In this document: positions 1-8,136 of the stretch, piece after piece
How the letters are laid out: every line of letters begins with the position of its first letter
Position numbering within the stretch: position 1 is the stretch's first letter
DNA from: Lachnospiraceae bacterium
GTDB lineage: Bacteria; Bacillota; Clostridia; Lachnospirales; Lachnospiraceae
NCBI GenBank assembly: GCA_017461045.1
Contig: JAFTZJ010000022.1
Location: 31,929-95,928 of the forward strand
Direction: 5' to 3'
DNA: 64,000 bases
Notes under the pieces: generated by a model
What the model was told of the DNA's origin: nothing
The model's input: the letters and a program-made list of their open reading frames with translations, nothing else
Databases searched by the model: none
Position numbers and translations under genes: made by a program

Positions 1-522
1 TGCCACACTGAACATTTCGATTAAGGATAGTGTATATGCTAAAGAGGTATCCTTTACCAATGTAATAATTTCATTTGTTACCGACGGTAAAATGATTTTG
101 ATTACCTGGGGAAGGATAATCTTCATAAAGGTCTGTACTTTTCCGTAACCTAAGAGCTTGGCAGCTTCATATTGACCCTTTGGAATGGCTTCAATGCCGG
201 ACCGATATATTTCAGCAAAGTAGGCAGCATAATTAATAGTAAAACCTAAGATAATTGCCGGGAATCTCCAGGCGTTGCCTGTAGGAATGTCAAACACATA
301 ACCCGGAAAGTAGAACACGACCATTAACTGTAGCATCAACGGCGTTCCGCGCATAACAGAGATATATAATTGTGTAATCCACCGGATAAAACGGTTCTTA
401 GACATTCTTCCGAATGCCACAAGAAAGCCCAGCGGCATGGAAAAGAGCAGAGTCAAGGCAAAGATACTGATTGTAATCAGAAAGCCTTGTGCTAACTCTG
501 TTAGCATTACCGAAAAAGCCAT
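1..522 (-). CDS. Amino-acid ABC transporter permease, HisM/GlnP family (C-terminus cut by window edge)
   Basis: Reading the complement from the ATG at 522 gives 174 codons still open at base 1, so the last 40-50 residues of a normal ~220-residue permease are missing. The start is preceded by an AGAAAGGAG ribosome site. The protein is strongly hydrophobic. It has the RGTPLMLQL stretch (residues 58-66) typical of polar amino-acid permeases and the cytoplasmic EAA loop at about 117-139 (EAAKLLGYG...ILPQ), which docks on the ATPase subunit. It lies 28 bases downstream of the substrate-binding lipoprotein gene on the same strand. The two form an importer operon whose ATPase gene is probably just outside the window. 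The substrate (polar amino acid or cystine) cannot be fixed from sequence alone. Confidence 0.9.
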   Translation of the reverse strand, partial: MAFSVMLTELAQGFLITISIFALTLLFSMPLGFLVAFGRMSKNRFIRWITQLYISVMRGTPLMLQLMVVFYFPGYVFDIPTGNAWRFPAIILGFTINYAAYFAEIYRSGIEAIPKGQYEAAKLLGYGKVQTFMKIILPQVIKIILPSVTNEIITLVKDTSLAYTLSLIEMFSVA

Positions 523-550
523 GGTGTGTTCTCCTTTCTAGAATAAATGA

Positions 551-1333
551 TTATTCCAAACAAGTCATATCAGACAAACCGTACTTTTCAGCCAATGCAT
601 CAAAAGTACCGTCTTCTTTCAACTTCTGTAAATCTTCGTTAATAATGTCGCGTAATTCTGTGTTGTCTAAGGCGAAACCAACGCCGTACTTTTCAGAATT
701 CAAATGCTCATCTAAAATCATGAATTTGTCACTACCGCGACTTTCAAGCTGATATTGTGCAACACCGATATCCATAGCAACAGCATCCACGCTACCGATT
801 TCTAATTCTGCAAATGCAGAGTTGTAATCAGAGAAGGTCTGGATTTTCTTGAAAGTATCAGCCAAGGCCTTTTGCTGTTCTTCGTCCTCTAATACTGCAA
901 GTGCAGCAGACGCAGCCTGAACACCAACGACTTTATTCTCTAAATCTGCTAATGTAGTAATACCGGACTCTGTTGATACTACAATTACCTGACTGTTATC
1001 TACATAAGGTACAGACCATGCATAGTCATCTTCACGACCATCAATGGTAAATCCGTTCCAGATACAGTCAATGGAACCGGAGTTTAACTCGTTATCCTTG
1101 CTATCCCAAGCGATTGGCTGTTTTACTAAGGTCCATCCTTCTAACTCACAAACCGCCTCTGCCAGCTCTAAGTCAAAACCGGTATACTCGCCGTTTTCGT
1201 CCATATAACCATATGGAGGGTATTCTGCATCGAAACCTACTACAAATGTAGTGTCATCATTTTTACTGCAACCGGTCAGCATGGTAACGCCTAATGCTAA
1301 GGCTGCAACAAGACATAATAATTTCTTTTTCAT
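551..1333 (-). CDS. Amino-acid ABC transporter substrate-binding lipoprotein (SBP family 3)
   Basis: A 260-residue extracytoplasmic receptor that delivers an amino acid to the adjacent permease. It opens with a lipoprotein signal: KKK, a hydrophobic core and the lipobox LTGC (lipidated Cys22). The mature part shows family-3 hallmarks: VGFDAEYPPYGYMDENGEYTG near the start (ligand pocket), GFDLELAEAV, and the hinge and lobe pattern VVGVQAASAA. An upstream in-frame ATG at 1363 is rejected: the ATG at 1333 has a GGGAAGAAC site and begins exactly at the signal peptide. Transcription is probably from the promoter at 1417-1444. Exact ligand is unknown. Confidence 0.92.
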   Translation of the reverse strand: MKKKLLCLVAALALGVTMLTGCSKNDDTTFVVGFDAEYPPYGYMDENGEYTGFDLELAEAVCELEGWTLVKQPIAWDSKDNELNSGSIDCIWNGFTIDGREDDYAWSVPYVDNSQVIVVSTESGITTLADLENKVVGVQAASAALAVLEDEEQQKALADTFKKIQTFSDYNSAFAELEIGSVDAVAMDIGVAQYQLESRGSDKFMILDEHLNSEKYGVGFALDNTELRDIINEDLQKLKEDGTFDALAEKYGLSDMTCLE

Positions 1334-1416
1334 TGTTCTTCCCTTTCTGAGAATTGCTCTCACTCAAATAAATAATAAATTATGTAGGCAGAAGCAAGTC
1401 TGCACACAAAATTCAT

Positions 1417-1444
1417 ATTATCATAAGGAAAGGAGTGGTGTCAA
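1417..1444 (-). promoter_or_regulatory. Sigma-A promoter for the amino-acid ABC transporter
   Basis: On the complement, TTGACA (1444-1439), a 16-base spacer and GATAAT (1422-1417). The predicted start near 1410 leaves a ~75-base leader with a small hairpin (GCAGA, loop AGCAAG, TCTGC; 1388-1403) before the receptor ATG at 1333. It is divergent from the ylxM promoter, about 100 bases away. Confidence 0.65.
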
Positions 1445-1542
1445 TTCTTCCCGAAGGAAACCTGAAAACATTTGAAAATCAACGATTTTGAGAGAAAATG
1501 CGGTGAAAAAAGAAAAAAAGATAAAATGTCAAGCATTTTTAC

Positions 1543-1571
1543 TTGACAAAGGTTGATTGCCCATATATAAT
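1543..1571 (+). promoter_or_regulatory. Consensus sigma-A promoter for the ylxM-ffh-rpsP-rimM-trmD operon
   Basis: A perfect TTGACA (1543-1548), a 17-base spacer and a perfect TATAAT (1566-1571). A short dyad, GTAAAG (1581-1586) and CTTTAC (1595-1600), lies at about the start of the transcript, directly upstream of the AAGGAG ribosome site, and could modestly tune translation of ylxM. Confidence 0.8.
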
Positions 1572-1614
1572 GACAAAGGTGTAAAGCAAAAAACCTTTAC
1601 AAGGAGTGTTCTTC

Positions 1615-1977
1615 ATGGAAATGGAAAAAATCCTGCGAAAGTCGATTTTGTACGACTTTTACGGAGAGTTGTTAACTGAACATCAGAAACGAATCTATGA
1701 AGAAATTGTGTTTAATGACATGTCTTATACAGAAGTGGGAGACATGGAAGGAATCAGTCGCCAAGGTGTGTATGATTTAATCAAGCGTTGTGACAAGATA
1801 CTGGAAGAATATGAAGGCAAATTAAAGTTGGTTGAAAAGTTCCAGAATACCAAAGCAATGGTGGCACAGATTCAAGCAATTACGAAAGAAATGAAGGAAG
1901 CCAATGCTGATGTAGCACTGGTGGATAAGATAGAAGCAATGGAACAGTTGTCCAATGCAATTTTAGAAGAATATTAG
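1615..1977 (+). CDS. ylxM: YlxM/p13-like helix-turn-helix protein, SRP-associated
   Basis: A 120-residue protein of the UPF0122 (YlxM/p13) family. The N-terminal half resembles sigma-factor region 4 (LLTEHQKRIYEEIVFNDMSY...GISRQGVYDLIKR). The family occurs directly upstream of ffh in many Firmicutes and is thought to modulate the signal recognition particle; direct DNA binding is not established. A GTG at 1606 would add three residues, but the ATG at 1615 lies 8 bases after AAGGAG (1601-1606) and is preferred. First gene of the operon, 13 bases before ffh. Confidence 0.9.
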   Translation: MEMEKILRKSILYDFYGELLTEHQKRIYEEIVFNDMSYTEVGDMEGISRQGVYDLIKRCDKILEEYEGKLKLVEKFQNTKAMVAQIQAITKEMKEANADVALVDKIEAMEQLSNAILEEY

Positions 1978-1990
1978 TTGGAGAATCCCA

Positions 1991-3325
1991 ATGGCATTTG
2001 ATAGTTTATCTGAAAAATTACAAAATGTATTCAAGAAGCTGCGAAGCAAGGGTGCCCTGACAGAGAAAGACGTTCAGGAGGCAATGAAGGAAGTAAAACG
2101 TGCGTTATTAGAAGCAGACGTTAACTTCAAGGTGGTAAAGCAGTTTATTAATACCGTAAGCGAACGGGCTGTGGGTCAGGATGTATTGAATGGCTTGAAT
2201 CCGGGCCAGATGGTAATTAAGATTGTTAAGGAAGAAATGGTAAATCTCATGGGTTCTGAAACCACAGAGATTAAGATGCTTCCGTCCAATGAAATTACCG
2301 TAGTTATGATGTGTGGTCTGCAGGGTGCTGGTAAAACCACCACCGCAGCAAAATTGGCAGGACAGTTTAAGAATAAGGGTAAGAAGCCATTATTGGTTGC
2401 CTTGGACGTATATCGTCCGGCAGCGATTAAGCAGTTGGAAATCAACGGTGAGAAGGTAGGCGTTCCGGTATTTACCATGGGCGACAATCATAAGCCGGTG
2501 AATATAGCAAAAGCAGCTATTGAACATGCTGCAAAGAATCATTTGAATCTGGTATTCTTAGATACCGCCGGACGACTTCATGTAGATGAAGCTATGATGG
2601 AAGAGTTGGAAGAAATTAAGAGCCAGATTAATGTTACACATACACTGTTGACCGTCGATGCAATGACCGGTCAGGATGCAGTGAATGTGGCAACCAACTT
2701 TAATGATAAAATCGGTATCGATGGCGTCGTTCTGACAAAGTTAGACGGTGATGCCAGAGGTGGTGCGGCACTTTCTATTCGTGCAGTAACCGGAAAACCG
2801 ATTCTATACATCGGTATGGGTGAAAAGCTTTCAGACTTAGAGCAATTTTATCCGGACCGTATGGCAAGTCGTATTCTTGGCATGGGTGATGTGGAATCCT
2901 TAATTGAAAAGGCACAGGCGGCCATTGATGAGGACAAAGCCCGGGAAATGACCAAGAAAATGAAGAAAAACGGATTTGATTACAACGATTTTCTGGATAG
3001 TCTGGAACAGATGGATAAAATGGGTGGTATGCAAGAAATGCTATCATTGCTTCCGGGAATGGGTAGTCAGATGAAGAATGTTGAAATTGATGAGAATGCA
3101 ACCAAGCATCCGAAAGCAATTGTTCTTTCCATGACACCGGAGGAACGTGCCAATCCAAGTATTATGAATGTTAGCCGGAAACGTCGAATTGCCGCCGGAG
3201 CCGGAGTTGATATTTCGGAAGTGAATCGATTTGTAAAACAGTTTGAACAATCCAAGAAAATGATGAAACAATTTTCCGGGATGATGGGCGGAAAGAAACG
3301 CCGGGGAATGCGATTCCCATTTTAA
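1991..3325 (+). CDS. ffh: Signal recognition particle protein Ffh (SRP54 GTPase)
   Basis: A 444-residue GTPase that binds 4.5S/SRP RNA and nascent signal peptides and delivers ribosomes to FtsY at the membrane. Domains: N-domain helices (1-~90), a G-domain with the P-loop GLQGAGKTT at about 109-117, DTAGR (G3) and TKLDGDARGG (G4 region), then a methionine-rich M-domain from about 300 containing repeated MGGM and MKQF segments for signal-peptide and RNA binding. It ends in a basic tail (GGKKRRGMRF). Length and motifs are normal. Co-transcribed with ylxM and the rpsP group. Confidence 0.98.
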   Translation: MAFDSLSEKLQNVFKKLRSKGALTEKDVQEAMKEVKRALLEADVNFKVVKQFINTVSERAVGQDVLNGLNPGQMVIKIVKEEMVNLMGSETTEIKMLPSNEITVVMMCGLQGAGKTTTAAKLAGQFKNKGKKPLLVALDVYRPAAIKQLEINGEKVGVPVFTMGDNHKPVNIAKAAIEHAAKNHLNLVFLDTAGRLHVDEAMMEELEEIKSQINVTHTLLTVDAMTGQDAVNVATNFNDKIGIDGVVLTKLDGDARGGAALSIRAVTGKPILYIGMGEKLSDLEQFYPDRMASRILGMGDVESLIEKAQAAIDEDKAREMTKKMKKNGFDYNDFLDSLEQMDKMGGMQEMLSLLPGMGSQMKNVEIDENATKHPKAIVLSMTPEERANPSIMNVSRKRRIAAGAGVDISEVNRFVKQFEQSKKMMKQFSGMMGGKKRRGMRFPF

Positions 3326-3375
3326 CTAGCCTATAATCATTTATTATAGAATAAAAACTAAGGAGGTGTAAGAAA

Positions 3376-3621
3376 ATGGCAGTAAAGATTCGTTTAAAGA
3401 GAATGGGACACAAGAAGGCTCCTTTCTATAGAGTTGTTGTTGCTGATGCAAGATCACCAAGAGATGGTAGATTTATCGAGGAAATCGGTACTTACGATCC
3501 AAACCAGGACCCAAGTGTTATTAAGTTTGACGAAGAAGCTACAAAGAAGTGGTTAGCAAATGGTGCACAGCCAACAGAGACTGTTGCTAAGCTTTTGAAG
3601 CATGCTGGTATTGAGAAGTAG
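3376..3621 (+). CDS. rpsP: 30S ribosomal protein S16
   Basis: An 81-residue S16 beginning [20 protein letters not shown], the family signature. It is a 30S subunit protein important for assembly of the 5' domain of 16S rRNA. It has an optimal AAGGAGGTG ribosome site. The 50-base gap after ffh holds a small AT-rich hairpin (CTATAAT 3331-3337 with ATTATAG 3343-3349), which may mark an mRNA processing point. Codon use differs from its neighbours: proline is CCA/CCT rather than CCG, as expected for a highly expressed gene. Confidence 0.98.
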   Translation: MAVKIRLKRMGHKKAPFYRVVVADARSPRDGRFIEEIGTYDPNQDPSVIKFDEEATKKWLANGAQPTETVAKLLKHAGIEK

Positions 3622-3635
3622 GGAGGTTTGTCCAT

Positions 3636-3863
3636 ATGGTTGAATTAGTAGAACTAATTGCAAAATCCCTAGTTGATCACCCGGATGAGGTTGTAGTAAC
3701 CCAGACTGAATCCGAGAACGTGATTACAGTTGAATTAAAGGTTGCTGCCGATGATATGGGTAAAGTAATCGGAAAACAAGGTTCCATTGCAAAGTCCATT
3801 CGTACAGTTGTAAAAGCAGCAGCGTCCAAGGGTGACAAAAAGGTTGAAGTGAAAATCGGATAA
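3636..3863 (+). CDS. khpA: KH-domain RNA-binding protein KhpA (YlqC)
   Basis: A 75-residue single KH domain with the RNA-binding loop [15 protein letters not shown] (the GxxG is GKQG). Family members act as a KhpA/KhpB (Jag/EloR) dimer that binds many RNAs and affects cell elongation in streptococci. The position between rpsP and rimM is the standard one in Firmicutes. It starts 14 bases after rpsP with a GGGAGG site. Confidence 0.95.
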   Translation: MVELVELIAKSLVDHPDEVVVTQTESENVITVELKVAADDMGKVIGKQGSIAKSIRTVVKAAASKGDKKVEVKIG

Positions 3864-3930
3864 CGATGACAGACGGCCACTGACGGAGGAGACTCCATTG
3901 GTGGTCTTTCACTTTATGAAAGGAAGAAGT

Positions 3931-4443
3931 ATGGAAGATTTATTAAAGGTTGGTGTGATAACAAGCACACATGGAATCAAAGGCGAAGTAAAGGTATATC
4001 CGACAACAGATGATTTACAGCGCTTTACCTATTTGAAGGACTGCATTTTGGATACCGGGAAGCAAAAACTTCCTATGGAAGTAGAAGGTTGCAAATTCTT
4101 CAAGAATCAGGCGATTTTGAAATTTAAGGGATATGACAATATCAATGATATTGAAAAATATAAACAAGCAACCCTTTGGGTAACCAGAGAGAATGCCGTA
4201 CCGTTAGAGGAAGGCGAATTCTACATCGCTGATATTATAGATGCTAAGGTATATGAAGAAGATGGTAATTACCTTGGTGTGTTAACGGATGTTATGGAGA
4301 CCGGTGCTAATGATGTGTATGTGGTAAAAATGGAAGGCGGTAAGGAGTTATTAATTCCGGCTATCCCACAGTGCATTATAGATGTAGATGTTGAAGAACC
4401 GAAGGTAGTAGTTCGATTAATGAAGGGTATGCTGGAGGATTAG
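3931..4443 (+). CDS. rimM: 16S rRNA processing protein RimM
   Basis: A 170-residue assembly factor for the head of the 30S subunit that interacts with S19. The N-terminal barrel begins [24 protein letters not shown], matching the family G-x-HG-x-GE-V motif. The C-terminal PRC-barrel carries [15 protein letters not shown] near the end. An open frame continues upstream to a TTG at 3898, but the ATG at 3931 has an AAAGGAAGAAG site and gives the usual length. It ends 2 bases before trmD, suggesting translational coupling. Confidence 0.96.
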   Translation: MEDLLKVGVITSTHGIKGEVKVYPTTDDLQRFTYLKDCILDTGKQKLPMEVEGCKFFKNQAILKFKGYDNINDIEKYKQATLWVTRENAVPLEEGEFYIADIIDAKVYEEDGNYLGVLTDVMETGANDVYVVKMEGGKELLIPAIPQCIIDVDVEEPKVVVRLMKGMLED

Positions 4444-4445
4444 GA

Positions 4446-5129
4446 ATGAATTTTCATGTAATGACATTATTTCCGGAAATGATTATGCAAGGTCTTGGAA
4501 CCAGCATTACCGGAAGAGCAATGCAGAATCATTTAATAGAAATAGAGGCAGTAAATATTCGGGATTTTACCCTGGAAAAGCATGGACACGTTGATGATTA
4601 TCCTTATGGTGGCGGTGCCGGAATGGTTATGCAGGCAGAACCAATCTATCGAACCTGGGAATCTATTACCAATCGGATTGGTAAGAGGCCAAGAGTGGTA
4701 TATATGACCCCTCAAGGTGCTGTCTTTAACCAGAGCATGGCGGAGGATTTTGCCAAGGAAGAAGATTTGATTATTCTATGTGGTCATTATGAGGGTGTAG
4801 ATGAACGGGTATTGGAAATGATTGTAACGGATAATGTATCCATTGGAGATTATGTGTTGACCGGTGGTGAATTACCGGCTATGGTTATGATTGACTGTAT
4901 TTCCCGTTTGGTGCCCGGGGTATTAAATAATAACGTATCCGCAGAATTTGAATCCTTCCATGAGAATTTATTAGAGTATCCGCAGTACACAAGACCGGAA
5001 GAATTCATGGGGAAACGGGTGCCGGATATTTTACTTTCCGGTCATCATGCAAACATTGAAAAGTGGCGCCATGAACAATCCGTAAAGCGTACAATGGAAC
5101 GAAGACCGGACTTGCTACAGGATAAATAA
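4446..5129 (+). CDS. trmD: tRNA (guanine-37-N1)-methyltransferase TrmD
   Basis: A 227-residue SPOUT-fold enzyme that transfers a methyl group from SAM to N1 of G37, preventing frameshifting. It starts [12 protein letters not shown], as the family does. The trefoil-knot SAM site is visible as [12 protein letters not shown] and [16 protein letters not shown]. The C-terminal tRNA-binding region includes [21 protein letters not shown]. Slightly shorter than the E. coli enzyme but complete. Last gene of the operon, followed by the terminator at 5150-5195. Confidence 0.98.
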   Translation: MNFHVMTLFPEMIMQGLGTSITGRAMQNHLIEIEAVNIRDFTLEKHGHVDDYPYGGGAGMVMQAEPIYRTWESITNRIGKRPRVVYMTPQGAVFNQSMAEDFAKEEDLIILCGHYEGVDERVLEMIVTDNVSIGDYVLTGGELPAMVMIDCISRLVPGVLNNNVSAEFESFHENLLEYPQYTRPEEFMGKRVPDILLSGHHANIEKWRHEQSVKRTMERRPDLLQDK

Positions 5130-5149
5130 TTGAATATTTGGTTGACCAT

Positions 5150-5195
5150 AATCAGCAGAAATGGGTAAAAAATTGCCTGTTTCTGCTGATTTTTT
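5150..5195 (+). terminator. Intrinsic terminator after trmD
   Basis: A perfect 12-bp stem, 5150-5161 with 5180-5191 (AATCAGCAGAAA / TTTCTGCTGATT), an 18-base loop and a run of T through 5195. Confidence 0.85.
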
Positions 5196-5208
5196 GCCTG
5201 TTTCTGCT
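5173..5208. repeat. 15-bp direct duplication of the trmD terminator's right arm
   Basis: TTGCCTGTTTCTGCT occurs at 5173-5187 and again exactly at 5194-5208. Either copy can pair with the left arm at 5151-5161. It looks like a slippage duplication of the terminator. Confidence 0.8.
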
Positions 5209-5254
5209 AAAGGGCTAGAAAAAAATAAAAAAAATTGCTATACCATAAAGTGAT

Positions 5255-5283
5255 TTGAGTAAATAACGAATTAATCGTATATG
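5255..5283 (+). promoter_or_regulatory. Possible promoter for the 5360 membrane-protein gene
   Basis: TTGAGT (5255-5260), a 17-base spacer and TATATG (5278-5283), each 4/6 to consensus. It is weak alone, but the predicted start near 5290 coincides with the base of the leader hairpin at 5293. Confidence 0.3.
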
Positions 5284-5292
5284 GGAGAAAGC

Positions 5293-5347
5293 GTATTACG
5301 AGGAGATTGTTAAACTGTAATGGTCTCCTTGTAATACAAGAGGTAAG
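5293..5347 (+). promoter_or_regulatory. Long leader hairpin directly before the 5360 gene's ribosome site
   Basis: A 14-bp stem, 5293-5306 with 5334-5347 (GTATTACGAGGAGA / TCTCCTTGTAATAC, one G-U pair), and a 27-base loop. The left arm carries AGGAG and the true ribosome site (GGTAAGGAGG) begins 4 bases after the stem. It has no T-tract, so it is not a terminator. Its role is unknown; mRNA stability or translational control is plausible. Confidence 0.6.
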
Positions 5348-5359
5348 GAGGATCTGAAG

Positions 5360-5776
5360 ATGAAAGAAGAGAATTACTTTTTAGGTGCGTTAGGAGCAAT
5401 TATTGGTTCTATTCCAGGCATTATTTTATGGGTTATAATTGGACTATTGGGCAGAGTTGCTGTTATATCGGGAGTTGTGATAGCCGTTGGTTGTTTGCTT
5501 GGATACTGTTGGCTCGGTAAAAATATCAGTAAAGTCAGTGCAATTATATGTGCGTTGGTAATTATAGTTGCTACCTTTGTAGGTATTAATTCTAATTATA
5601 TTATTACGTTTATGAAGGAATTTGGTTGCTCCTTCCTAGAGGCTGCTACTTCACTATTTTATTTGATTTCTGTGGATAAAGGGTTTATGGCTAGTTATAT
5701 TGGTAACATGGTGATTGGTTATCTTTTTTCTATTGGTGGAGCCATCTTGGCATTTTTTAAGTTCTTCCGTGTATAA
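5360..5776 (+). CDS. Small polytopic membrane protein of unknown function
   Basis: A 138-residue protein not assignable to a named family by eye. It is almost entirely hydrophobic, with about four membrane segments at roughly 8-30, 35-52, 57-78 and 110-134. A single polar stretch lies between the third and fourth, and a GlxGxxxGsxPG-type motif (LGALGAIIGSIPGIILW) lies at the N-terminus. The start is well supported by TAAGGAGG. It is monocistronic: a leader hairpin precedes it and an intrinsic terminator follows 32 bases after the stop. The N-terminal Gly pattern resembles small membrane proteins common in Lachnospiraceae, but no function can be given. Confidence 0.8.
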   Translation: MKEENYFLGALGAIIGSIPGIILWVIIGLLGRVAVISGVVIAVGCLLGYCWLGKNISKVSAIICALVIIVATFVGINSNYIITFMKEFGCSFLEAATSLFYLISVDKGFMASYIGNMVIGYLFSIGGAILAFFKFFRV

Positions 5777-5808
5777 TCCAATGAAAAATCAAGGACCATT
5801 GTTTTACT

Positions 5809-5840
5809 AAGGATTCATTGTAAAGCAATGAGTCCTTTTT
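5809..5840 (+). terminator. Intrinsic terminator after the 5360 gene
   Basis: A 12-bp stem with one G-U pair (AAGGATTCATTG / CAATGAGTCCTT; 5809-5820 with 5826-5837), loop TAAAG, and T's to 5840. Confidence 0.8.
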
Positions 5841-5881
5841 AATTGTAAGAATAATTAGTAGAAAAATACTTGGGATTATTC

Positions 5882-5887
5882 TATAAT
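5882..5887 (+). promoter_or_regulatory. Possible -10 element for the Nudix gene
   Basis: A perfect TATAAT at 5882-5887, about 43 bases before the start codon, but only a poor -35 (TAGAAA at 5859-5864, 17-base spacing). Its position between a terminator and the gene is suitable. Confidence 0.4.
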
Positions 5888-5929
5888 GATGTAGAATACA
5901 GGTTATAGATAGATGATTTGGAGATTTAC

Positions 5930-6523
5930 ATGAGTGAACATATCAATAATTTAACCACCCTTTGTTATATTGAACAGGATGATTGCTACTTAATGTTGCA
6001 TCGTGTTAAAAAACAACAGGATGTGAATAAAGACAAATGGATTGGACTTGGTGGGCATTTTGAAGCCGGTGAGAGTCCGGAAGAATGTTTGTTGCGGGAA
6101 GTGAAGGAAGAAGCAGGATTAACGTTAACACGTTGGCGCTTTCGGGGAATCGTTACATTTACGTTTCAATCACCGGATTTTTTAGAGATGAAAGCATATA
6201 TGAATTCCAAAGCAGTGGGATGGGATAAATCAGGAAAGCTGGTACAAGATAATATGGTGCAGGCGGATATGGAATATATGTGCTTGTTTACGGCGGATGC
6301 TTTTGAAGGCGAATTGACGGATTGTGAAGAAGGCACTCTGGAATGGGTAAAAAAGACAGAGGTTCAAGATTTACCAATTTGGGAAGGAGACCGGGTATTC
6401 TTCCGTTTACTGGAACAGAATCGACCATTTTTCTCACTGAAATTGGACTATATCGGTGAGGAATTGCAACGAGTTGTTTTAGATGGAGTAGAAATAGCAG
6501 ATTATAAGAAAGAAATATTATAA
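5930..6523 (+). CDS. Nudix hydrolase (MutT/8-oxo-dGTPase-like)
   Basis: A 197-residue protein with a complete Nudix box: the Gx5E part is GHFEAGE, then seven residues, then REVKEEAGL, with metal-binding glutamates in REVKEE. Upstream LCYIEQDDCYLMLHRVKK resembles the oxidised-purine nucleotide hydrolases (MTH1/YjhB type). Those hydrolyse nucleoside triphosphates to the monophosphate and pyrophosphate, and a sanitation role is inferred. The C-terminal ~50 residues are a family-variable extension. A TTG at 5918 is in frame, but the ATG at 5930 lies 6 bases after GGAG and is preferred. It ends 18 bases before the next start. Confidence 0.88.
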   Translation: MSEHINNLTTLCYIEQDDCYLMLHRVKKQQDVNKDKWIGLGGHFEAGESPEECLLREVKEEAGLTLTRWRFRGIVTFTFQSPDFLEMKAYMNSKAVGWDKSGKLVQDNMVQADMEYMCLFTADAFEGELTDCEEGTLEWVKKTEVQDLPIWEGDRVFFRLLEQNRPFFSLKLDYIGEELQRVVLDGVEIADYKKEIL

Positions 6524-6541
6524 ATGATAGGAGGGACGAAC

Positions 6542-8038
6542 ATGAGCAATAATCAGAATTCGAATATACAACCGGAAGAAAATGAAATTGATGAAGTGGT
6601 TTTTAACGAGTCCTATGAGGCAGAAGAAGTAGAATCAACCGTAATTACACCGGAGGAATCATTGGTCGAAGAACCGGTGGCTATGGTGGAGTTGTCGGAA
6701 GATTATGAAGATGAGGATGAATTGGATCGGATTCCGTTGGATGAGACAACAAATCAGTCATCAACGAACCAATCACGCAACCAAAGAACTTCTAAGAAGA
6801 ATAAGAAACCTGTGGGATTGGGTGTAACAGCGATGATTTTAGGTATTCTGTCTATATTGTTGTTCTGCAATCCGATTTTAGGGCTGGTGTTAGGAGCAGT
6901 TGCGGTAGTTCTTGGTATTGTTGCTTCCGCACGAGGAAACGGCAAGCAAATGGGCAATGCCGGAATTATTATGGGTGTCATCAGTTTGCTTTGTTATCTG
7001 GTTATCTTCATAATTTTTGGTGGAGTATTTCATAATGTTAACAAATTTGATGTGGAATTAACCGACACGGCATGGAGAAGAACGACAGATGGAAGTGTAT
7101 TATATCTGTATAGTGACGGAACCTTTATTGACGTTGAAAAGGAAGGGGATTTTACAGATAATTTCTATTCCGGAACTTATGACATATTAGCGTATGAGGA
7201 AACAGGTATTTCCTTTAGTGGAATTGAAGCTAACTATGACACGGAATATTCTTATGATGTGCATTTGTATGTAGATACATATGTTTCCGACGGAGAAGAA
7301 CGGAATAATATTGCCAATACGATTCAGTATTTGTTCTTGTTTGATGTAAAATACGCAGATGGTGATGTGGTTTCTGTGTGTGCACATGATACAGAACGAT
7401 ATGGCAACATTTATCCTGTGAAGGAAACGGTATTAATATACCCTTCGAATGATAATGTATATATTCCGGGAAATGCCACTGATGAATCTGCTACCGAAAC
7501 GGAGGCAAGTACAGAATCTATAACTGAGACCGAAACGGAGGTAAGTACAGAAGCTACAACTGAGACCGAAACGGAGGCAAGTACAGAAGGTACAACTGAG
7601 ACGACGACAGAGGTAACCTCAGAGGCAACAACAGAAGTAAGCACTGAACCTGTAACTGAGGCAACAACGGAAGCGAGTACAGAACCTGCAACTGAGACAA
7701 CAACAGAGGTAAATACAGAAGCTACTACTGATACGGAAAATGAAGCAACGACAACAACGGAAGCAACCGGCGATAACGATTCCCTTTGGGGGGATATGGA
7801 AGACTTTTTCGAGGATGCCAAAGATGAATTCGACGAGTTTAGTTCTTCTGCTTCAGAAGAATGGGAGGATAATAGCGAGGAATTTAATAGTGTCTTTGAC
7901 GAGGCCTCCAGTGCCTTTGATGAAGCATCCAGTGCTATTGACGAAATAGAAGAACAGATTGATACCAATAAGATTCAACAGTTCTTCCAAGGTATTATAA
8001 AAGCGATTCAGGATTGGCTGTCCAAGTGGGGATTCTAA
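6542..8038 (+). CDS. DUF4190-like membrane protein with Thr/Glu repeat linker
   Basis: A 498-residue protein in four parts. An acidic N-terminus (1-~80) is followed by a basic patch (SKKNKKPVG). Next comes a two-helix DUF4190-type membrane domain (~90-165; GLGVTAMILGILSILLF ... GNAGIIMGVISLL). A soluble domain follows (~170-305), rich in beta-type sequence with Asp/Tyr (YSDGTFIDVE, SGTYDILAYEE). After it lie about ten T-E-A-T/S-T-E repeats (~315-405), and an acidic Ser/Phe C-terminus ends in an amphipathic helix. Such linkers are common in Lachnospiraceae surface proteins; display outside the membrane is inferred. The ATG at 6542 follows ATAGGAGGG; the in-frame ATG at 6524 overlaps this site and is rejected. 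Function unknown. Confidence 0.85.
   Translation: MSNNQNSNIQPEENEIDEVVFNESYEAEEVESTVITPEESLVEEPVAMVELSEDYEDEDELDRIPLDETTNQSSTNQSRNQRTSKKNKKPVGLGVTAMILGILSILLFCNPILGLVLGAVAVVLGIVASARGNGKQMGNAGIIMGVISLLCYLVIFIIFGGVFHNVNKFDVELTDTAWRRTTDGSVLYLYSDGTFIDVEKEGDFTDNFYSGTYDILAYEETGISFSGIEANYDTEYSYDVHLYVDTYVSDGEERNNIANTIQYLFLFDVKYADGDVVSVCAHDTERYGNIYPVKETVLIYPSNDNVYIPGNATDESATETEASTESITETETEVSTEATTETETEASTEGTTETTTEVTSEATTEVSTEPVTEATTEASTEPATETTTEVNTEATTDTENEATTTTEATGDNDSLWGDMEDFFEDAKDEFDEFSSSASEEWEDNSEEFNSVFDEASSAFDEASSAIDEIEEQIDTNKIQQFFQGIIKAIQDWLSKWGF
7487..7740. repeat. Imperfect 36-bp tandem repeat inside the 6542 gene
   Basis: Copies beginning ACTGAGAC at 7523, 7559 and 7595 are spaced exactly 36 bases apart and nearly identical, then decay downstream. 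Each unit encodes a 12-residue Thr/Glu/Ala/Ser segment. Copy number is likely to vary between strains. Confidence 0.75.
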
Positions 8039-8041
8039 AAC

Positions 8042-8070
8042 TTGACAACCCATTGGGTTCAGTTCATAAT
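8042..8070 (+). promoter_or_regulatory. Promoter for asnB
   Basis: A perfect TTGACA (8042-8047), 17 bases, CATAAT (8065-8070; 5/6). A 5-bp hairpin (GCACG 8093-8097 / CGTGC 8106-8110) sits in the leader before the GAGGTG ribosome site. Confidence 0.7.
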
Positions 8071-8136
8071 GTACAAGAATATAGGTGTATAAGCACGGTG
8101 AAATTCGTGCAATAATATAGCAGAGGTGCAAAAGGC

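Noticed and set aside
2775-3158. 127-codon minus-strand frame inside ffh
   Set aside because: Fully antisense to a conserved gene with no start signals.
7411-7968. 185-codon open frame on the minus strand
   Set aside because: It is the complement of the Thr/Glu repeat region of the 6542 gene; low-complexity Ser/Val composition and no ribosome site.
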